Assembly (NCBI RefSeq): GCF_020103695.1
Contig: NZ_JAHXBF010000015.1
Location: 1-64,000 of the forward strand
DNA length: 64,000 nt
Source: Hyalangium versicolor
GTDB taxonomy: Bacteria; Myxococcota; Myxococcia; Myxococcales; Myxococcaceae
Direction of reading: 5' to 3'
Below are positions 29,408-38,477 of the stretch, piece after piece (the first letter of the stretch is position 1; each line of letters starts with the position of its first letter). A program made the position numbers and the translations under genes. The notes beneath the pieces were generated by a model, which was given only the letters and a program-made list of their open reading frames with translations, was not told the DNA's origin and made no database searches.

Positions 29408-31162
29408 TCACTGCTCCTCGAGCAGCATCTTCAGCTCGCGCACGCGCCGGGTGACCTCGTCCCGGTCCACGCTGCGGAACTGCTCGGGCAGCAATTCGCG
29501 GCTGGTGCACTCCTGCACCGCCACCAGGTTCTGCAGCTCGATCTCCAGCGGATAGCTGGGCGGGATGAAGTCCGCCAACACGGCCTTCAAGTCGTCCACC
29601 GTGACCTGCTCGCGCCCCTCGGCCAGCGCGCGGAACTTCGCGCGCACCATCACCGCCTCGATGTCCGCGCCGCTGAACTGGCGGGTGCCCTCGGGGATGA
29701 GCGCCGCGAAGGACGGCACCTCCACGGACACGCCCGTCTTCTTCTGCATCACCTTGAAGAGCTCGTCCCGCTCCGCATCCGTCTGCGGGTAGAAGAGCGC
29801 CAGGTGCTCCTCCGCGCGCCCCTGTCGCTTCAAGTCGATGGGCAGCAGGTCCGGCCGCGCCGTCATCAGGAACCAGACGATCTTCCCGCGGTACTGCGTG
29901 TTGCCCATGAACGAGGCGATGGAGCCGAACACACGGCTGCTCGTCCCCGAATCGCCGCCGGAGTCCCGGTTGCCCAGGAAGGTGTCCGCCTCGTCCACCA
30001 TCACCGCCACGGGCCACAGCGCCTTGAGCAGCGTGAAGATGCGCTCCAGGTTGGCCTCGGTGACGCCCTGCCACTGGCTGCGGAAGTTGAGGAACTTCAC
30101 CGCGGGGATGCCAATCTCTCCGGCGAAGCTCGTCACCATGAACGTCTTGCCGGTGCCCACCGGGCCGCTGATGAGGTAGCCCATGGGCATCACCTCGATG
30201 CGGCCCTTCTTCAGCGCGTTGGCGGCGTGGCGCAGCATCTCCTTCGCCTTGCCGTGGCCGGCCACCGAGTCCAGGTTGTTCGAGGGCTCGATGAACTCCA
30301 GCAGGCCGTGGCACTCCGCCTGGATGAGCTCCTTCTTCTTCTCCTTGAGAAGCTCGGGAGTGATGCGCACCTCGCGCTCGAGCGCCTCGGTGAGCACCCG
30401 GTCCAGGTTGATGCGAGACAGGCCCGCCGTCATCTTCGCCAGGGCGGCCAGCGGCACGTCCGACACGGACTGCAGCCGCTTGCCCTCCAGCTTGTAGCGC
30501 ACGTAGTCCAGCCGCTCCTCCTCGGCCGGCAGCGGCAGCTCGATGGGGGCCACGTACGGGTTGCGAGAGATGCGCGGAGAGACGTCCGCCAGGTTCTCCG
30601 CCAGCAGCACCACGGAGATGTCGTTGGACAGGAACTGCGGATCGTGCGCCCACTTGTCCAGCGTGGCCACCACGAACCGGTCCTCCGCGGACAGGTGGCT
30701 CATCTCCCCGCCGGGCACCAGCGTCTCCGCGAAGTCGACGATGAGCGCCATCGACTTGCCGTCGCTCAGGCGCAGGCGCAGGAAGTTCTCGAGGATCTGC
30801 AGCGCCCGACCCGGATCTCTCGGCAGCGACTTGGCGTAGTCCGTGCCGTACATGGCGTCGTACCCCGTCATGGCCCGCTGGAGATCCTTCTGCGTCTCGG
30901 GCGCGGCGGCACGGATGCCGGATGAGCGATCATAGAAGATGACGTGGTCCCTGCCGCCGAACAGCTCCTCGGCGAGGAACGTCTTCAGCGTGCCGTAGCC
31001 CCGGTTGCCGTCCTCGAGCGTGAGGGGCTGCAGATCCCTCACCGCCCCGTAGAGCAGGAAGGTGGAGACGGTCTTCGTGTAGTACTTCTGGGCCAGCTTC
31101 TGGGCCCACCGAGGCAGATCCGCCAGGGGATCCGCCTTGTTCCTGCGCGCTTTGGTCGTCAC
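29408..31162 (-). CDS. AAA+ ATPase with P-loop-less N-terminal half
   Basis: About 584 residues if translation begins at the GTG at 31160-31162 (VTTKARRNK), which has GGAGGG 10 nt upstream; a GTG at 31180 is the alternative. The N-terminal half (about 20-270) looks like an AAA module in layout (STFLLYGAVRDL, MALIVDFAETLVPGG, SVVLLAENLADV), but the Walker A is absent. The C-terminal half is a classical AAA domain of the FtsH/Cdc48 class: GPVGTGKTFMVTSFAGE, VAVMVDEADTFLG, FLMTARPDLLP and sensor/arginine residues, with a winged or helical lid. There is no protease domain. It lies 58 bp downstream of a Ser/Thr kinase gene on the same strand, so it may be a target or partner. The role is unknown. 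Confidence 0.82.
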   Translation of the reverse strand: MTTKARRNKADPLADLPRWAQKLAQKYYTKTVSTFLLYGAVRDLQPLTLEDGNRGYGTLKTFLAEELFGGRDHVIFYDRSSGIRAAAPETQKDLQRAMTGYDAMYGTDYAKSLPRDPGRALQILENFLRLRLSDGKSMALIVDFAETLVPGGEMSHLSAEDRFVVATLDKWAHDPQFLSNDISVVLLAENLADVSPRISRNPYVAPIELPLPAEEERLDYVRYKLEGKRLQSVSDVPLAALAKMTAGLSRINLDRVLTEALEREVRITPELLKEKKKELIQAECHGLLEFIEPSNNLDSVAGHGKAKEMLRHAANALKKGRIEVMPMGYLISGPVGTGKTFMVTSFAGEIGIPAVKFLNFRSQWQGVTEANLERIFTLLKALWPVAVMVDEADTFLGNRDSGGDSGTSSRVFGSIASFMGNTQYRGKIVWFLMTARPDLLPIDLKRQGRAEEHLALFYPQTDAERDELFKVMQKKTGVSVEVPSFAALIPEGTRQFSGADIEAVMVRAKFRALAEGREQVTVDDLKAVLADFIPPSYPLEIELQNLVAVQECTSRELLPEQFRSVDRDEVTRRVRELKMLLEEQ

Positions 31163-31220
31163 GGACGAATGTCCCTCCACCCCTCAGGGCCCCCGGCTCG
31201 CCTCTCTCAGGCGAGCACGG

Positions 31221-33764
31221 CTACTTGCAGCCAGGCTGCTTCTTCAAGGAGCCCTTGGCCACCGCCGGCGACTCTCCGGAGGAGGAAGGGCTCACCGGAA
31301 CATCGGTCTCCTCGAAGCACCGCAACCGCAGCGTCACCTGCTTCACTCCCGCCGGCAGCTTCACCGTGGCCGGGGTGACGGCCCCCAGCTCCTTGCCGCT
31401 GGCGAGGATGGTGGCCCCCGCTGGCTCGGACTCCACGCGCACGGCGACCTCGGCCTGCTCCAGCCGCACCGTCACCTGGAGCGGCTCGGCTCCCTTGGGT
31501 GGGGCGTACTTCTGCTGGAACGTCCTGTAGCCCGGAGCCCTCACCTCGATGGCCATCTCTTCGCTGGCGGGCAGATCCCGGATGAACGAGTCCTGGGCAC
31601 CCTGGGCACGAACGACCTTGCCGTTGAGCATCACCTGGGCGTCCTGCGGCACGGTGGCCAGCACCATGGACACCGTCTTCACCTGGGAGGCCATCGTCGG
31701 CACGACGGTGGTCTGCTGGCTCGGCTGGATGGTGACCACCTGGGAGAAGGTGTCATAGCCGTCCGCGCTCACCACCACGGCCACGGGGCCCGCGGCAATG
31801 GTCTGCAGAACGAAGCCTTCCGACACAGTGGCCGGCTGCGAGTTGATCGTCACCCGGGCCTTGCCCTTCAGCTCCTGCGGCAGTTGCACCACGATGAAGC
31901 CCGTGGCGGGCGAGCGCAGCACCAGGAAGAGGATCAGCCCCAGCATCAGCAGCGCGACACCGCCGATGGCTCCGAAGACCACGTTCCGGTTCTGGCCGAA
32001 CAGCTGCCCGGGCGCATTCTCCTCCCGCGGCGCAGGAGGAGCCTTCGCGGCGGGCCCTGGCGGAGGCGTGGCCGAGGGAAGATGGGGCGGCGGCCGCGAG
32101 GCCGGCCCGGGATAAGCCGAGGCCCCGCCGGGGCTCAGGATGGGAGGCCCTCCTCCGGGCCCCTCGGAACGGGCGATGCGAGGCAGTCCCTCTCCCGGGT
32201 AACGGCCCGGCGGGGGACGCGCGGGCGAGATGCCCGCCTCCTGAGGCGGCACCGCGGGCATCCCGAACACGGAGGGGCGTATCTGCACGTTGGGCGTGGG
32301 CGTCACCACGGGGATGTTGCCGGAGGACAGGCGCGGCCCCTGCGACCCGGGGGGAGGACCGATGACAGCCGTCTTCCCCGTACCGGCGGGCTCTCCATCG
32401 CCCAGCTCCGCCCGCTCGGACTCCAGCGGCGTCACCGCGCGGCCGGGCCGGGCGCCGGGCTGCGTGGTGGGCTCGTCCTCGTCGTCGAAGTACTCGCGCG
32501 AGTCCACCAGCATCGTCGCGACGCCCTCGTCATCCTTGGGCGGCGGCGCGGCGGCGGCGGCCGTGAGCTTGGGCAGCGCGGTGAGCGAGGGCGTACGGCG
32601 AATGGCCTCCCCCCCGGCGCCCGGGGGGCCCATCACCGCGGTGGCGCCCGCGGCCTTGGGAAGCTCCATGGGCGTCTGGATCGGCGGAGCGACAGGCTGC
32701 GGGGGCGGCGCGGCGCTCGGCATGGGCGAGGTGCCGCTGAAGCCCGCCTCGATGGCGGCCAGCATCCCTTCGGGGGGCTTGATGCCCGCGTACTCGGCCA
32801 GGCGCTGCTTCTCGCGCTCCACGTCCTCGGCGAAGGTGGACTTCATGTACTGCATGAGGTCCTTGCGGCCGAAGATCGCGTCGTTGGTGATGAGGAAGCG
32901 CTGCAGGTCGTCGCCCAGCTCGCTGGCGTACTGGTAGCGCTCGTCCACGTCCTTCGTGAGCGCCTTGAGGACGATCTTCTCGAGCTGCTCCGGGATCCGG
33001 CGGTTGTACGTGGACGGCGGAGCCACCTCCGCCTTGCGCACCTTCTCCAGCACCGAGAAGTCGCTGTCGCCCACGAAGAGCCGCTCGCCGGTGAGCATCT
33101 CGTAGAGACACACGCCGATGGCGAACACGTCCGAGCGGCGATCCAGCGGCAGGCCGCGGATCTGCTCCGGGCTCATGTAGCCGAACTTGCCCTTGAGGAT
33201 GCCGGCCTGCGTCTTGGTCGCCTTGCCCGCGGCCTTGGCGATACCGAAGTCGATGACTTTGACTTCCCCCTCGAAGGAGATGAGGACGTTCTGGGGGGAG
33301 ATGTCGCGGTGGACGATGTTCAGGTCCCGCCCCATCCCGTCCTTCTTGCGGTGGGCGTAATCGAGGCCCTCGCACATCTTCGCGACGGTGTAGGCCACCA
33401 GCGGGATGGGGGCGGGCTCCCCCTTCTTCCGGCAGCGGTCGAAGATCGCCCGCATGTCCTTGCCGGGGATGTACTCCATCGCGATGAAGTAGCTGTTGGA
33501 GATGTGCCCCAGTTCGTAGATCTGCGCGATGTTCGCGTGGGCGAGCTGGACGCTGATCTTCGCCTCGTCGATGAACATCGAGATGAACTCGTCGTCCTCG
33601 GCGATGTTCGGGAGGATGCGCTTGATGGCGACGAGCCGCTCGAAACCTCCCGCGCCGAACGTCTTCCCGCGCCACACCTCGGCCATGCCGCCGATGTTGA
33701 TGCGGTCGAGAAGGAGATACTTCCCAAATGGGATGGGTTGCCGCTTCGGTTGAGAGGTCGTCAC
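31221..33764 (-). CDS. Membrane Ser/Thr protein kinase with PEGA repeats
   Basis: 847 residues. Kinase domain (about 13-290): Gly-loop INIGGMAEV, catalytic Lys48 (VAIKRI), HRD at 152-154 with Asn159 (HRDISPQNV), DFG at 172-174, APE-like SPEQIRG, so an active PknB-type kinase. A Pro/Ala-rich linker follows (about 350-580), then one membrane segment (VVFGAIGGVALLMLGLILFLVLRS in part) and an external part with PEGA-type repeats (ATGFIVVQLPQELKGKARVTINSQP..; SMVLATVPQDAQVMLNGKVV.., EVAVRVESEPAGATILASGK in parts). PEGA domains are found on surface-anchored myxobacterial kinases and may bind cell-wall or surface ligands. It lies upstream of the AAA gene. The HRD-catalytic Asp and the linker look intact. 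Confidence 0.94.
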   Translation of the reverse strand: MTTSQPKRQPIPFGKYLLLDRINIGGMAEVWRGKTFGAGGFERLVAIKRILPNIAEDDEFISMFIDEAKISVQLAHANIAQIYELGHISNSYFIAMEYIPGKDMRAIFDRCRKKGEPAPIPLVAYTVAKMCEGLDYAHRKKDGMGRDLNIVHRDISPQNVLISFEGEVKVIDFGIAKAAGKATKTQAGILKGKFGYMSPEQIRGLPLDRRSDVFAIGVCLYEMLTGERLFVGDSDFSVLEKVRKAEVAPPSTYNRRIPEQLEKIVLKALTKDVDERYQYASELGDDLQRFLITNDAIFGRKDLMQYMKSTFAEDVEREKQRLAEYAGIKPPEGMLAAIEAGFSGTSPMPSAAPPPQPVAPPIQTPMELPKAAGATAVMGPPGAGGEAIRRTPSLTALPKLTAAAAAPPPKDDEGVATMLVDSREYFDDEDEPTTQPGARPGRAVTPLESERAELGDGEPAGTGKTAVIGPPPGSQGPRLSSGNIPVVTPTPNVQIRPSVFGMPAVPPQEAGISPARPPPGRYPGEGLPRIARSEGPGGGPPILSPGGASAYPGPASRPPPHLPSATPPPGPAAKAPPAPREENAPGQLFGQNRNVVFGAIGGVALLMLGLILFLVLRSPATGFIVVQLPQELKGKARVTINSQPATVSEGFVLQTIAAGPVAVVVSADGYDTFSQVVTIQPSQQTTVVPTMASQVKTVSMVLATVPQDAQVMLNGKVVRAQGAQDSFIRDLPASEEMAIEVRAPGYRTFQQKYAPPKGAEPLQVTVRLEQAEVAVRVESEPAGATILASGKELGAVTPATVKLPAGVKQVTLRLRCFEETDVPVSPSSSGESPAVAKGSLKKQPGCK

Positions 33765-33776
33765 GAGATTCGGGTC

Positions 33777-33796
33777 TCGGGGTTTGGAACCCGAGC
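33777..33796. terminator. Hairpin between the ABC operon and the kinase gene
   Basis: CTCGGG / CCCGAG with an 8-nt loop (extended by TT/AA pairs with a bulge), just upstream of the kinase start and about 70 nt past the end of the ABC operon on the minus strand. Weak evidence. Confidence 0.3.
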
Positions 33797-33865
33797 CTAG
33801 CGATCGCGCCTCTACAGGGTCAACCTTCGTAGACCGTGTGTGGAACGTGTAGGCAAGCCACCCGG

Positions 33866-34663
33866 TCAGGGGCCCTGGCGAGCGTCCTGGCCCTCGCTGC
33901 CAGGCCCCGAGGGAGGGGGTTCCGAGCCGTCCGAGCCCCGAAAGGGCTCCTCCGGGGAGGGGGCAGCGGCGGGAGCCTCCTCGGCGGGCACGGGCTGGAC
34001 CAACATGAAACGCGGTTCACCTTGGACGGAGAGGACGTCCGGGGTGCCGAAGCGGCGCTCGGCGGGGAGGCCGACGAGGGTGATCCAGGCGCCCTTGCGG
34101 CCTGGGGCCACGCAGTAGATGAGGGTGCCGGGCTGAAGCCCGGGGGCCGAGCGCACAGGGCCATCGCAGTCCTGGCGGACCTGGAGGGAGTATTGGGCGA
34201 CGGGCTGCCCCCGCACGAGGTAGGGCGGGCGCCCAAGCTGCCCGAGCAGGGGGTTGAGCACGGCGGGATCGGCGGGGACGGCGTCCAGGGAGGCCTGCTG
34301 CTGGGCCAGGGTGTGGAAGGACTGGAGGGACATGGAGGCCAGGTCGAGGGAGCTCAGCGGAATGCGCCTCTCGGCGAAGACCAGATCCACGAAGAGTGCT
34401 CCCACCAGGAGGATGGGTAGCAACCTGTAGCCCTTGAAGTCGTCGCCCCGGCGACGCAGCAGCCCCCACACCGCCACACCCAGGGCAGCGGCGCTGGCGG
34501 CGAGCACGAGGATGGGGAGGCCGAGGTGCGGAAGCTCGGTGAAGGCGGCGACCTCGGCGGAGCGAGCCTGGAGGGCATCGGACAGGTCTCCTCCGTAGAG
34601 CCAGGCCAGCAGCCCCAGGCAGAGGGCATTGGAGAGGAGGACCTTTCGGGAGGGCAGCGTCAT
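33866..34663 (-). CDS. Membrane protein of unknown function, last gene of the ABC operon
   Basis: 265 residues: an N-terminal membrane segment (about 8-25), a second (about 46-69) and a third (about 80-97), then a soluble part (about 100-230) and a Pro/Ser/Glu-rich C-terminal tail. No catalytic motif seen. The start overlaps the stop of the ABC permease (4 nt), so it is translationally coupled to an FtsX/MacB-type transporter, and may be an accessory membrane subunit. I do not recognise a family. Confidence 0.7.
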   Translation of the reverse strand: MTLPSRKVLLSNALCLGLLAWLYGGDLSDALQARSAEVAAFTELPHLGLPILVLAASAAALGVAVWGLLRRRGDDFKGYRLLPILLVGALFVDLVFAERRIPLSSLDLASMSLQSFHTLAQQQASLDAVPADPAVLNPLLGQLGRPPYLVRGQPVAQYSLQVRQDCDGPVRSAPGLQPGTLIYCVAPGRKGAWITLVGLPAERRFGTPDVLSVQGEPRFMLVQPVPAEEAPAAAPSPEEPFRGSDGSEPPPSGPGSEGQDARQGP

Positions 34664-35940
34664 CCGGCGAGCGTCCGGGCGGGATCCGTGGCGGCGGCGC
34701 GACGGCTGGGGAAGTAGGCCCCGGCGAGCGCGGCGAAGAGTCCCAGCCCCACGCCTCCGAGCACCACGGGCCAGGGGAAGGAGAAGAAGCTGTCGGGCTT
34801 GAAGGGGAAGTCCGGCAGGTAGCGGGAGGAGAGCCGGTTGATGGCGAAGGCGAGCAGCAGCGCCGCCGCGGTGCCGACGGCCCCCCCAGCGAGCCCTACC
34901 ACCCCCGCCTCGGCGAGGACGATGTTGCGCACATCCCCGCGCGAGGCCCCGACGGCCTGCATCACGCCGATCTCCTTGGCCCGCGCGCGCACGGAGGCGG
35001 AGAGCGCATGAGCGATGTTCACCGCGGCCAGCACGCAGATGAGGATGGACAGCAGCGCGAGCGCGGAGGTGGTGAGCGTCACGGCGGCGCCCGCATTCTC
35101 GGCCAGCCGGCGCTCCTGGTCGTCGATCTCCAGGCCCATCTCCTTCACCGCGGCGACGAGGGCCGAGACCTGGGAGGGATCATGCGCCACGAGCGTGACG
35201 CCGGTGAAGGTGTCAGCATCCACGCCGGAGGCGCGGTTGAGGCGGATGGCCGTCTCGAGCGGGATGGTGATGCCCGCGAGCAGGCCTCGGTCCGAGGCGC
35301 CGACGACCTGGGCCTGGGTGGGTGTGGTCGGGCCCCCGGAGGTCTGCGCCACGTAGGAGCGGTTGAACTCCACCGGGAAGCCGAAGCCGACGATCATCTG
35401 CGGGGAGATCTGCGGGAGCTTGCGGGCTGGGGCGAAGGTCTTGTTGTAGATCTCCAGGAGCCGGGTGGAGATGACGGCGGGGATGGGCTTGTCGGGTCCG
35501 GGGTCCTTGAACTCGCCGAGTTGCACGTCGGCGGAGACGAGCCCGGGGTCAACGCCCACGGCGAGCACCTCCATGCCCATGCGCAGCCGCGAGCCGAAGA
35601 AGGCTCCCTCGTAGCGGCTGACCGCGGGCACGCGCACGTTCATCTTGCGGTACACCTTCTCCACGCCGGGCAGGGCGGACAGGCGCTCCACCATCTCGGC
35701 GTCCAGCTTGCCGCCGCCGAGCAGCGAACCGAGCGACACCGCCGGAGGCACGACGTCCACGAGCCGTGCGTCCGTGGGGAAGATGCGCTCGCGGATGACC
35801 TTGCCCACGCCCAGGCCCAGGCCGACAAAGAAGACGAGCGCCCCGACGCCCACGGCCACGCCGAAGGCGGAGAAGAATGCACCGCGGCGCTCGCGGGCGA
35901 TGCTGAGACGGACCAAGCGGGAGAGCGCGGAGAGCCTCAT
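34660..35940 (-). CDS. MacB/LolC-type ABC transporter permease
   Basis: 426 residues with the FtsX-family layout: a membrane segment near the N-terminus (about 20-45), a large periplasmic region (about 50-275) with MacB_PCD-like features, and three further membrane segments (about 275-300, 330-352, 375-400) near the C-terminus. The C-terminal part contains RAKEIGVMQAVGASRGDVRNIVLAEA (read in part), the typical FtsX signature before the last helices. Overlapping starts and stops (4 nt) tie it to the ATPase and to the downstream membrane protein. Export of a lipoprotein or peptide is likely, but the substrate is unknown. Confidence 0.9.
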   Translation of the reverse strand: MRLSALSRLVRLSIARERRGAFFSAFGVAVGVGALVFFVGLGLGVGKVIRERIFPTDARLVDVVPPAVSLGSLLGGGKLDAEMVERLSALPGVEKVYRKMNVRVPAVSRYEGAFFGSRLRMGMEVLAVGVDPGLVSADVQLGEFKDPGPDKPIPAVISTRLLEIYNKTFAPARKLPQISPQMIVGFGFPVEFNRSYVAQTSGGPTTPTQAQVVGASDRGLLAGITIPLETAIRLNRASGVDADTFTGVTLVAHDPSQVSALVAAVKEMGLEIDDQERRLAENAGAAVTLTTSALALLSILICVLAAVNIAHALSASVRARAKEIGVMQAVGASRGDVRNIVLAEAGVVGLAGGAVGTAAALLLAFAINRLSSRYLPDFPFKPDSFFSFPWPVVLGGVGLGLFAALAGAYFPSRRAAATDPARTLAG

Positions 35941-36632
35941 GACGCACCTCCGGGCGCGGGCCGTACGGGCTCCTCGACGAGCTTGCCCTCCTTGAGCCGG
36001 AGCACTCGGCGGGCGGCAGAGCTCATCCGCTCCTCATGGGTGACGGCGAGCACGGTGAGCCCCTCGCGGTGCAGCTCGTGGAAGAGCTGGATGACTCCGG
36101 CGCCAGTGGCCGCATCGAGGTTGCCGGTGGGCTCGTCGCACAGCAGCAGCTTCGGACCGGTGAAGAGCGCACGGGCGATGGCCACGCGCTGACGCTCGCC
36201 GCCGGACAGGCGCACCGGGGCACGGTCCTTCTTGGACAGCAGGCCCACCCGGTCGAGCATGGCCTCGGCGCGCTTGCGGCCCTCGGTGGAGACGGGGCCG
36301 AAGTGCGAGGGCATCAGCACGTTCTCCACCGCCGAGAGGTTGGGGATGAGGTGGAAGGACTGGAAGACGAAGCCCACGTGCGAGTTGCGGAAGCGGGCCA
36401 GCTCGCGATCGCTCAGCCCGCGCAGCTTGACGCCGCCCACCTCCACGTCTCCTTTGTAGTGCACATCGAGCCCGCCCAGCAGGTGCAGCAGCGTGGACTT
36501 GCCGCTGCCGGAGGGTCCCACCACGGCGACGAAGTCCCCCTGCTCCACCTCCAGGGACAGAGCATCGAGCACGCGGACCAGCGAGCCATCGCCGTCGTGG
36601 TACTCCTTCTGGATGTCTCGGGCGCGGATCAC
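35937..36632 (-). CDS. ABC transporter ATP-binding protein (LolD/MacB class)
   Basis: 231 residues: Walker A GPSGSGKST, Q-loop (FVFQSFHLIPNLSAVEN), signature LSGGERQRVAIARAL, Walker B LLLCDEPTGNLD and H-loop VTHEE. The Q-loop sequence FHLIPNLSAVEN and the DEPTGNLD are typical of LolD/MacB/FtsE-type ATPases. It overlaps the permease (4 nt) and the upstream lipoprotein gene (4 nt), so one operon of four genes. Confidence 0.94.
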   Translation of the reverse strand: MIRARDIQKEYHDGDGSLVRVLDALSLEVEQGDFVAVVGPSGSGKSTLLHLLGGLDVHYKGDVEVGGVKLRGLSDRELARFRNSHVGFVFQSFHLIPNLSAVENVLMPSHFGPVSTEGRKRAEAMLDRVGLLSKKDRAPVRLSGGERQRVAIARALFTGPKLLLCDEPTGNLDAATGAGVIQLFHELHREGLTVLAVTHEERMSSAARRVLRLKEGKLVEEPVRPAPGGAS

Positions 36633-38299
36633 TTGGGCTCGGAGGGTTGGGGCTGGGAGGGAGGCGGAGTCTGGGCCGCGGGCGCCGGAGGGAGCGTCAG
36701 CTTCAAGGACACCTCGGCCTGGACGGCCCTCTCCTTCTGGGACAGGTTGAGCGTCACGGCGCGCAGGTCATCGGTGGCCTCGAGCCACCGGACAGCGGTG
36801 GCCTTGATGGCGAATCCACCCACGCCCCAGGCTTCGGAGGGAAGGTTGCGCACGGCATCCGCGAGCTTGCGCAGATCCAGCACCACGGAGAGGACCTGAT
36901 CCTTCATCGCGCCCTGGAGGTCCTGCGACAGCGGGGGCTCGCCCGGCTTGCCTGCGAGGCCCGTGAGGGCGGCCTCCAGACGGGAGCGAGGCGCGGCGAG
37001 CACCAGCTTTCCACCCACGTCCGCGAAGTGCGCGCCCTCCCCGGCCCGATACGAGGTGAGGTAGACGCGCTTGCCGCCGATGTCCTCGGGCTTCACCTGG
37101 GCGCCGAAGTTGCCGGCGATGTCCGGCACCTTGGCGAGGGTGGCGTCGGCCTTGGCCGCGTCCTTGGCCTCGGCGACGACCATCATCTGCACATAGCGGA
37201 AGGGGCTGGTGCGCCGGATGTCGAGCTCGGGAATGCCGCTGCCGAACTGGGCCGTGGGAGCCAGCGCCACGCCCATGGCGATGCCGCTCTGGAGATTGTC
37301 GAGCACCTCGCCCTTGATATCGAAGTTGCTCTGCTGAACGGCGCGGGTGACGTAGGGGCCGACGATGTACGGCCACACACCGCTGAGGGTCGCGGGATCT
37401 CCGCGATAGCGCGCCACGAGGAAACTGTCCGTGGGCAGGTAGCCGAGCAGATCGGGCCCGTCCTTGGGGACGAGGGGCGCCAGCGCCTGCTGGGTGTCCG
37501 GCCACGGGGCGTCCGCGCGCACTGTGACGGCACGGTCCTCAATGATGCCGGTGAGGGTCAGCCCCTGCACGGTGCCCGGGCGCAGCAGCTCGGTGCCACC
37601 GGGGAGGTAGACGTGGAAGTCGCGCTCCTTCGGGAGTCGTCCGAGGGAAGCCGCCAGCACGGGCTCCTCGGCGAGAGACTTCTCGGGAGGCTGCGAGGCG
37701 AACGTGGCCAGCCGGTCGACGGTGGTGCCCGGGGCGACCAGGACGAAGTCTCCGATGAAGAGCAGGCCCAGCTGGGGCGTGGTGGCGCCCTTGCGGCTGA
37801 AGGTGATGAGCGTGCCACCACCGGCCTTCTCCTCCTTGCGATCGGGAGCCCCGAGGCGGTTGCGCGCGAGGTTGCCGAAGGTCTCCTCCAGCGTCTTCGC
37901 GTCCTTCACTCCGAGCACCGAGAAAGCCTGGGTCTGGGAGAGGAACGCCACCCCGGCCCCCTTCCCTGGGTCGATGCCAGCCTTCTCCATGGCCTGGCGG
38001 CTGCGCAGGTCGACGCCCACCTGCCGCATCACGGCGGAGACATAGCCCTCGGCGCTCTGGAAGTTCTGCAGCTGCGCGAGGAAGGAGGCGATCTTCAGGC
38101 CCTGGAAGCGCGCGAGCTTCTCGCCGAGCGCGCCGAGATCCGGGACAACGACGAGCGCTTGGGCCTCGCGAGGCAGAAAGCGCTCGACGGAGGCGGGCTT
38201 GCCAGTGGGTCCGGCCGGACCGCTCTCCTTCCCACAGCGAGAGCAACCGGCGAGCAAGGCGAGCAGGAGCAGGGACCAGGGGGAGACACGGCGGAGCAT
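36629..38299 (-). CDS. Lipoprotein of unknown function (DUF3352-like), first gene of the ABC operon
   Basis: 556 residues. Signal peptide with LLAGC lipobox (Cys19), then a long soluble protein with repeated alpha/beta units, e.g. LPREAQALVVVPDLGALGEKL and GTTVDRLATFASQPP. The content resembles DUF3352-type secreted proteins, which often have three similar subdomains. The ABC genes follow with 4-nt overlaps, so it may be a periplasmic adaptor or a substrate of the transporter. No catalytic site was recognised. Confidence 0.72.
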   Translation of the reverse strand: MLRRVSPWSLLLLALLAGCSRCGKESGPAGPTGKPASVERFLPREAQALVVVPDLGALGEKLARFQGLKIASFLAQLQNFQSAEGYVSAVMRQVGVDLRSRQAMEKAGIDPGKGAGVAFLSQTQAFSVLGVKDAKTLEETFGNLARNRLGAPDRKEEKAGGGTLITFSRKGATTPQLGLLFIGDFVLVAPGTTVDRLATFASQPPEKSLAEEPVLAASLGRLPKERDFHVYLPGGTELLRPGTVQGLTLTGIIEDRAVTVRADAPWPDTQQALAPLVPKDGPDLLGYLPTDSFLVARYRGDPATLSGVWPYIVGPYVTRAVQQSNFDIKGEVLDNLQSGIAMGVALAPTAQFGSGIPELDIRRTSPFRYVQMMVVAEAKDAAKADATLAKVPDIAGNFGAQVKPEDIGGKRVYLTSYRAGEGAHFADVGGKLVLAAPRSRLEAALTGLAGKPGEPPLSQDLQGAMKDQVLSVVLDLRKLADAVRNLPSEAWGVGGFAIKATAVRWLEATDDLRAVTLNLSQKERAVQAEVSLKLTLPPAPAAQTPPPSQPQPSEPK

Positions 38300-38477
38300 G
38301 GGGGCTGAGTGCAGACGGACCCGCGTCCAGAGTCAAATTCTTCCTGACAGGAGCGCTCGATATCCGCTGGAGCCGGCTTGTTCAGGGCCGGACACGCTGT
38401 TAACAGGCTCGGCGGGCCTGCGCCGGCTTCCCTGTAACCCCGTCCGGGCAGCGCCATCCCCCGAGAGGAGTCACGCC

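Noticed and set aside
31137..33800. Long plus-strand open frame over the kinase gene
   Set aside because: The shadow frame has repetitive Arg/His/Gly content; the minus strand encodes a complete kinase.
38431..38455. TGTAACCCC near the esterase gene as another ECF promoter
   Set aside because: The second box and the 15-bp spacing of the GTGACCC-type promoter are missing, and no CGTC-type -10 is at the right distance.
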